A stretch of DNA of 9,109 nucleotides from positions 1-9,109 of the forward strand of contig JAPUIN010000177.1 of the NCBI GenBank assembly GCA_027297005.1. The letters run 5' to 3'. Positions 6,742 to 9,109 of this stretch are shown here, one piece after another (position 1 is the stretch's first letter; the number at the start of each line of letters is the position of its first letter). Both the position numbers and the translations under genes were made by a program. This stretch comes from Acidobacteriota bacterium (GTDB lineage: Bacteria; Acidobacteriota; Polarisedimenticolia; Gp22-AA2). The notes under the pieces were generated by a model. That model saw only the letters and a list, made by a program, of their open reading frames with translations, had not been told where the DNA came from and searched no databases.

Positions 6742-7434
6742 GGTCAGCTGCGAGAAGGCCTGGAGATCCAGCTGCAGGTGGCGGAAGACCTCGCGGGAGC
6801 GTGTCTCGGTCGCCTCGAAGCCGAAGCTGGTGTTGATGGTGTAGTGGGCGAGGCGGGTCTTCTCTTCGGTCGGCATCTGGGCATCGATGCGGACGCGCGC
6901 CTCGTCGCGGGTCAGATCGTCGCGCTTCATGACGCGGTCGATCTGCACCTCCGGCTCGCAGTGGGTGACGACGATCCGCTGGTAGTCCCGGTGGACGCCG
7001 GTCTCGATCAGGAGGGCGGCGTTGGTGACGGCGATCCGGCCCTGACCGATGGCGGTGAGGGTCGCCACGAGCGATTTCTCTTCGCTGCGAATCAGGGGGT
7101 GGAGGATCGACTCCAGACGGGTTCGGAGTGCCGGGTCGGAGAAGACCACTCGGCCGAGCCTGCCGCGATCGATGCTTCCGTCCTCGCGCAGGATTCCGGT
7201 GCCGAACGCATCCACGACCGCCCCGTAGGCCGGTGCTTCCTTCTTAATCATGCGGTGGGCGATCTCGTCGGCGTCGAGGACGGTGGCGCCGAGCGTCTGG
7301 AAGATCCGGGCGATGGTCGATTTGCCGGTCGCGATGCCGCCGGTCAGGCCGACCCGCAGGACGAACGGCCGCACCCGCGTCGACGTCCGCTCGGGATGGG
7401 GATGGCGATCCTCGCCTGAGGAGGGGTTGCTCAT
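6739..7434 (-). CDS. coaE: Dephospho-CoA kinase
   Basis: CoaE phosphorylates the 3'-hydroxyl of dephospho-CoA, the last step of CoA synthesis. It is 231 residues; most CoaE proteins are about 200. The extra length is a 25-residue hydrophilic N-terminal tail before LRVGLTGGIATGKST, and the Walker A is at 32-40. DADEIAH (54-60) binds substrate; HPLIR (112-116) and the strand IAVTNAALLIETG (134-146; other CoaE proteins usually have PLLFE here) follow. The lid region RDDLTRDEARVRIDAQMP is at 171-188. The ATG overlaps the folD stop (ATGA at 7431-7434), which favours translational coupling and this start although no Shine-Dalgarno is present. An in-frame GTG about 20 codons in is a weaker alternative. 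It converges on panC, an earlier enzyme of the same pathway. Confidence 0.95.
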   Translation of the reverse strand: MSNPSSGEDRHPHPERTSTRVRPFVLRVGLTGGIATGKSTIARIFQTLGATVLDADEIAHRMIKKEAPAYGAVVDAFGTGILREDGSIDRGRLGRVVFSDPALRTRLESILHPLIRSEEKSLVATLTAIGQGRIAVTNAALLIETGVHRDYQRIVVTHCEPEVQIDRVMKRDDLTRDEARVRIDAQMPTEEKTRLAHYTINTSFGFEATETRSREVFRHLQLDLQAFSQLT

Positions 7435-8375
7435 CGAGCTAGGCTGAGCGCCGGGGTTTCCCGGCGCGCGCGGGCGACCCGAAGCGTGTTGCGCAGCAGG
7501 CAGGCGATCGTCAGCGGGCCGATGCCGCCGGGGACCGGAGTCAGGTAGCCGGCCACCTCTGCGGCCTCAACTGGATGGACGTCGCCGACGAGGGTGTATC
7601 CCCGCTCACGCATCTGTCCGAGGCGCGGGGAGTCAGCGCCGAAAATGTCGGCCGCCCGCTCCGCGTCGTCCAGACGGTTGATCCCGATGTCGATCACGAT
7701 CGCACCGGGCCGAATGTGAGCGGCGCCGATGAACGCGGGGTGTCCCATTGCCGCCACGAGGATGTCCGCCTGTCGGGTGATCGAAGGGAGGTCAACCGTC
7801 TTCGAATGGCAGACAGTCACCGTGGCGTCGCGCCGCGTCAGGAGCAGCGCAAGCGGTCGACCCACAATCTCGCTGCGTCCGACGATCACCGCCCTGCTTC
7901 CCGCAATGGTCAGTCGGCTGCGGTCGAGCAGTTCGACGACCCCGGCCGGGGTGCAGGGGACAGGCGCATCGAGCCCCATCATCAGGCGGCCGGAGTTCAT
8001 CGGGTGCAGCCCGTCGACGTCCCTGCCGGGATCGATCGCGAGCAGGGCTTCGGTGCGGTCGAGCCCTTCAGGCAGCGGAAGCTGCAGAAGGATCCCATCG
8101 AGATCGGGGTCGTTGTTATGCCGCCGGATGGTCTTTAAGAGATCGGCCTGGGGGATCGTGGAGGGGAGGGTGGTTTCCTCCGAGCGAATCCCGACCTCGG
8201 AGCAGGCGGCAATCTTATTCCTGACGTACACCCGCGATGCCGGATCATCTCCAGCGAGGATGACGGCCAGCCTGGGGCCGCGGCCGTGCCGGGTCTGGAA
8301 CTCCGCCACCCCCTGTGAGACCTCGGAGCGAATCGTCCGCGCCACCTCCGTGCCGTTCAGGATCTTCGCCGCCAT
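7431..8375 (-). CDS. folD: Bifunctional methylene-THF dehydrogenase (NADP+) / methenyl-THF cyclohydrolase
   Basis: FolD interconverts 5,10-methylene-, 5,10-methenyl- and 10-formyl-THF. The protein has 314 residues (E. coli 288), the surplus being a C-terminal Arg/Ala-rich tail. The catalytic residues fall at the same numbers as in E. coli: Tyr50 and Lys54 in YVRNK, Gln98 in LLQLPLP and Asp121 in GRDVDGLHP. The NADP-binding part shows VIVGRSEIVGRP (163-174), VCHSKT and VIDIGIN, and the family signature VPGGIGPLT is at 281-289. A GAGAAGG ribosome site lies just before the ATG and overlaps the stop of the preceding gene, so the two are likely coupled. Its product methylene-THF is a substrate of PanB, encoded in the facing operon. 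Confidence 0.97.
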   Translation of the reverse strand: MAAKILNGTEVARTIRSEVSQGVAEFQTRHGRGPRLAVILAGDDPASRVYVRNKIAACSEVGIRSEETTLPSTIPQADLLKTIRRHNNDPDLDGILLQLPLPEGLDRTEALLAIDPGRDVDGLHPMNSGRLMMGLDAPVPCTPAGVVELLDRSRLTIAGSRAVIVGRSEIVGRPLALLLTRRDATVTVCHSKTVDLPSITRQADILVAAMGHPAFIGAAHIRPGAIVIDIGINRLDDAERAADIFGADSPRLGQMRERGYTLVGDVHPVEAAEVAGYLTPVPGGIGPLTIACLLRNTLRVARARRETPALSLAR

Positions 8376-8382
8376 GACCTTC

Positions 8383-9042
8383 TCAATCCTTCAGGATGTG
8401 CTTGTGGAACGAGAACGACAGGGTGTGCGTCTCGCTGTTGATCTGAATGAAGGAGAAATGTAACCCGAACTCCTTCCATTTCTCCGGCAACTGGCGGAAT
8501 ACGAGCAGGCGCGTGACCTCATCTCCCTGCCGGATCACCGTGCTGGAATCGAAGATGATCGGGGCGATTCGGTTCATCGCATCCTCGGGGTTTTTGACCT
8601 TCCGGGTCGAGGCGATCCGGTACATGTCGGTCAGATCGACCGGGAAGCGATGTTCCTTGCGATCGGTCGCCAGGATGACGTTCCCCGCCTGGAAGACCAC
8701 ATCTCCAGCGGAGGCGTTCTGGAACGTCACCCGGAACGCGAGGAAGCGCTGCGGCCGACCCGGCGATACGCCGAACGGGTCGCCGAGCTTGGGATCGATG
8801 CCCGCTATGAATTTGAACCGATCGGGGGGCTCGAGATACTCCAACACGACCGTGAGCCCGAGGAGGACGAAGCGGCTCGGCAGCGGCCGCTCGGCCGGCG
8901 GGGGGGCCTTCTTCACGTAGGGGCCGGGAACAATCCGGTAGGGAGGGGGCGGTTTCTTCCTGGCGGTCACCGAGGGGACCACCGCGAGCAGAATCGCGAC
9001 AGCAAGCAGGCCGCGCCCCAGCGGGGTTGAGATCGCGCGCAA
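8383..9042 (-). CDS. Predicted exported protein of unknown function
   Basis: I do not recognise a named family. From a TTG at 9042 the protein has 219 residues and begins with a good Sec signal peptide: Arg2, hydrophobic GLLAVAILLAVVP, and a likely cleavage after VTA at about 27. No lipobox cysteine is seen. A Pro-rich linker (about 29-56, with KKPPPP and KKAPPP) follows. The rest is beta-rich, with FLAFRVTFQNASAGDVVFQAGNVILAT, a Pro-Val-Asp-Leu-Thr segment, RQGDEVTRLLVFRQLP and HFSFIQIN. This resembles Ig-like domains of the DUF4352 kind, but that is a guess from pattern. The frame is open to an ATG at 9078, but that ATG lies inside an intrinsic terminator hairpin, so I prefer the TTG. The stop is 7 nt before folD. 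It probably acts in the periplasm or at the envelope. Confidence 0.75.
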   Translation of the reverse strand: MRAISTPLGRGLLAVAILLAVVPSVTARKKPPPPYRIVPGPYVKKAPPPAERPLPSRFVLLGLTVVLEYLEPPDRFKFIAGIDPKLGDPFGVSPGRPQRFLAFRVTFQNASAGDVVFQAGNVILATDRKEHRFPVDLTDMYRIASTRKVKNPEDAMNRIAPIIFDSSTVIRQGDEVTRLLVFRQLPEKWKEFGLHFSFIQINSETHTLSFSFHKHILKD

Positions 9043-9064
9043 TGTTCCGTCATCCCCCGGAATG

Positions 9065-9088
9065 AAAAAGGCAGCCATATGGCTGCCT
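9065..9088 (-). terminator. Intrinsic (rho-independent) terminator of a gene beyond the right edge
   Basis: On the minus strand, GGCAGCC ATAT GGCTGCC (9070-9087) forms a 7-bp stem with a 4-nt loop, or 8 bp with the flanking A-T pair (20-nt perfect palindrome, 9069-9088), and runs straight into five T residues (9065-9069). It would end a minus-strand transcript entering from the right. A TGA about 7 nt ahead of the hairpin could be the stop of that gene, but only 21 nt are visible. On the plus strand there is no T-run. Confidence 0.75.
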
Positions 9089-9109
9089 CGGATCAGACGC
9101 TCATGCCGG

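Overview
This is a high-GC bacterial chromosome segment made almost entirely of housekeeping biosynthesis genes. The set is PanB/PanC, FolK/FolD, CoaE, GlmU/GlmS, a deoxynucleoside kinase, one TPR protein and one exported protein. The GC-rich codons, the folK / deoxynucleoside kinase / panB / panC order and the secreted protein with a Sec signal peptide fit an uncultured lineage of the Acidobacteriota or Desulfobacterota (old Deltaproteobacteria) type. That placement is inference from gene order and composition; no marker here fixes the phylum. I see no mobile element, CRISPR array, phage gene, tRNA or rRNA.

Left block (minus strand, about 1-3380): a well-formed promoter at 3351-3380 drives a small TPR protein, then glmU, then glmS, which runs off the left edge. 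GlmS makes glucosamine-6-phosphate and GlmU makes UDP-GlcNAc, so this block feeds peptidoglycan and LPS precursor synthesis. glmS also has its own near-consensus promoter that starts transcription almost at its ATG. The glmU frame stays open about 120 codons upstream of any conserved sequence, through a very basic and then Pro/Ser/Gly-rich stretch of doubtful coding status.

Middle block (plus strand, 3508-6566): folK, deoxynucleoside kinase, panB and panC, with a good promoter just before the kinase. PanB and PanC supply pantothenate, PanB consumes methylene-tetrahydrofolate, and FolK is in the folate pathway.

Right block (minus strand, 6739-9042): an exported protein of unknown function, folD and coaE, tightly packed (7-nt gap, then an ATGA overlap). 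FolD makes and interconverts methylene-THF, and CoaE does the last step of CoA synthesis. The two blocks therefore converge on each other while serving the same folate and CoA pathways. A strong intrinsic terminator for a gene outside the window lies directly before the exported-protein gene.

No clearly new system is evident. The most interesting non-coding feature is the 178-nt convergent intergenic segment between panC and coaE. It is bounded by a long imperfect inverted repeat whose outer arms contain both stop codons. Other points worth a look are the glmU extension, the near-leaderless glmS promoter, a possible Shine-Dalgarno-masking hairpin before panB, and the unknown exported protein.
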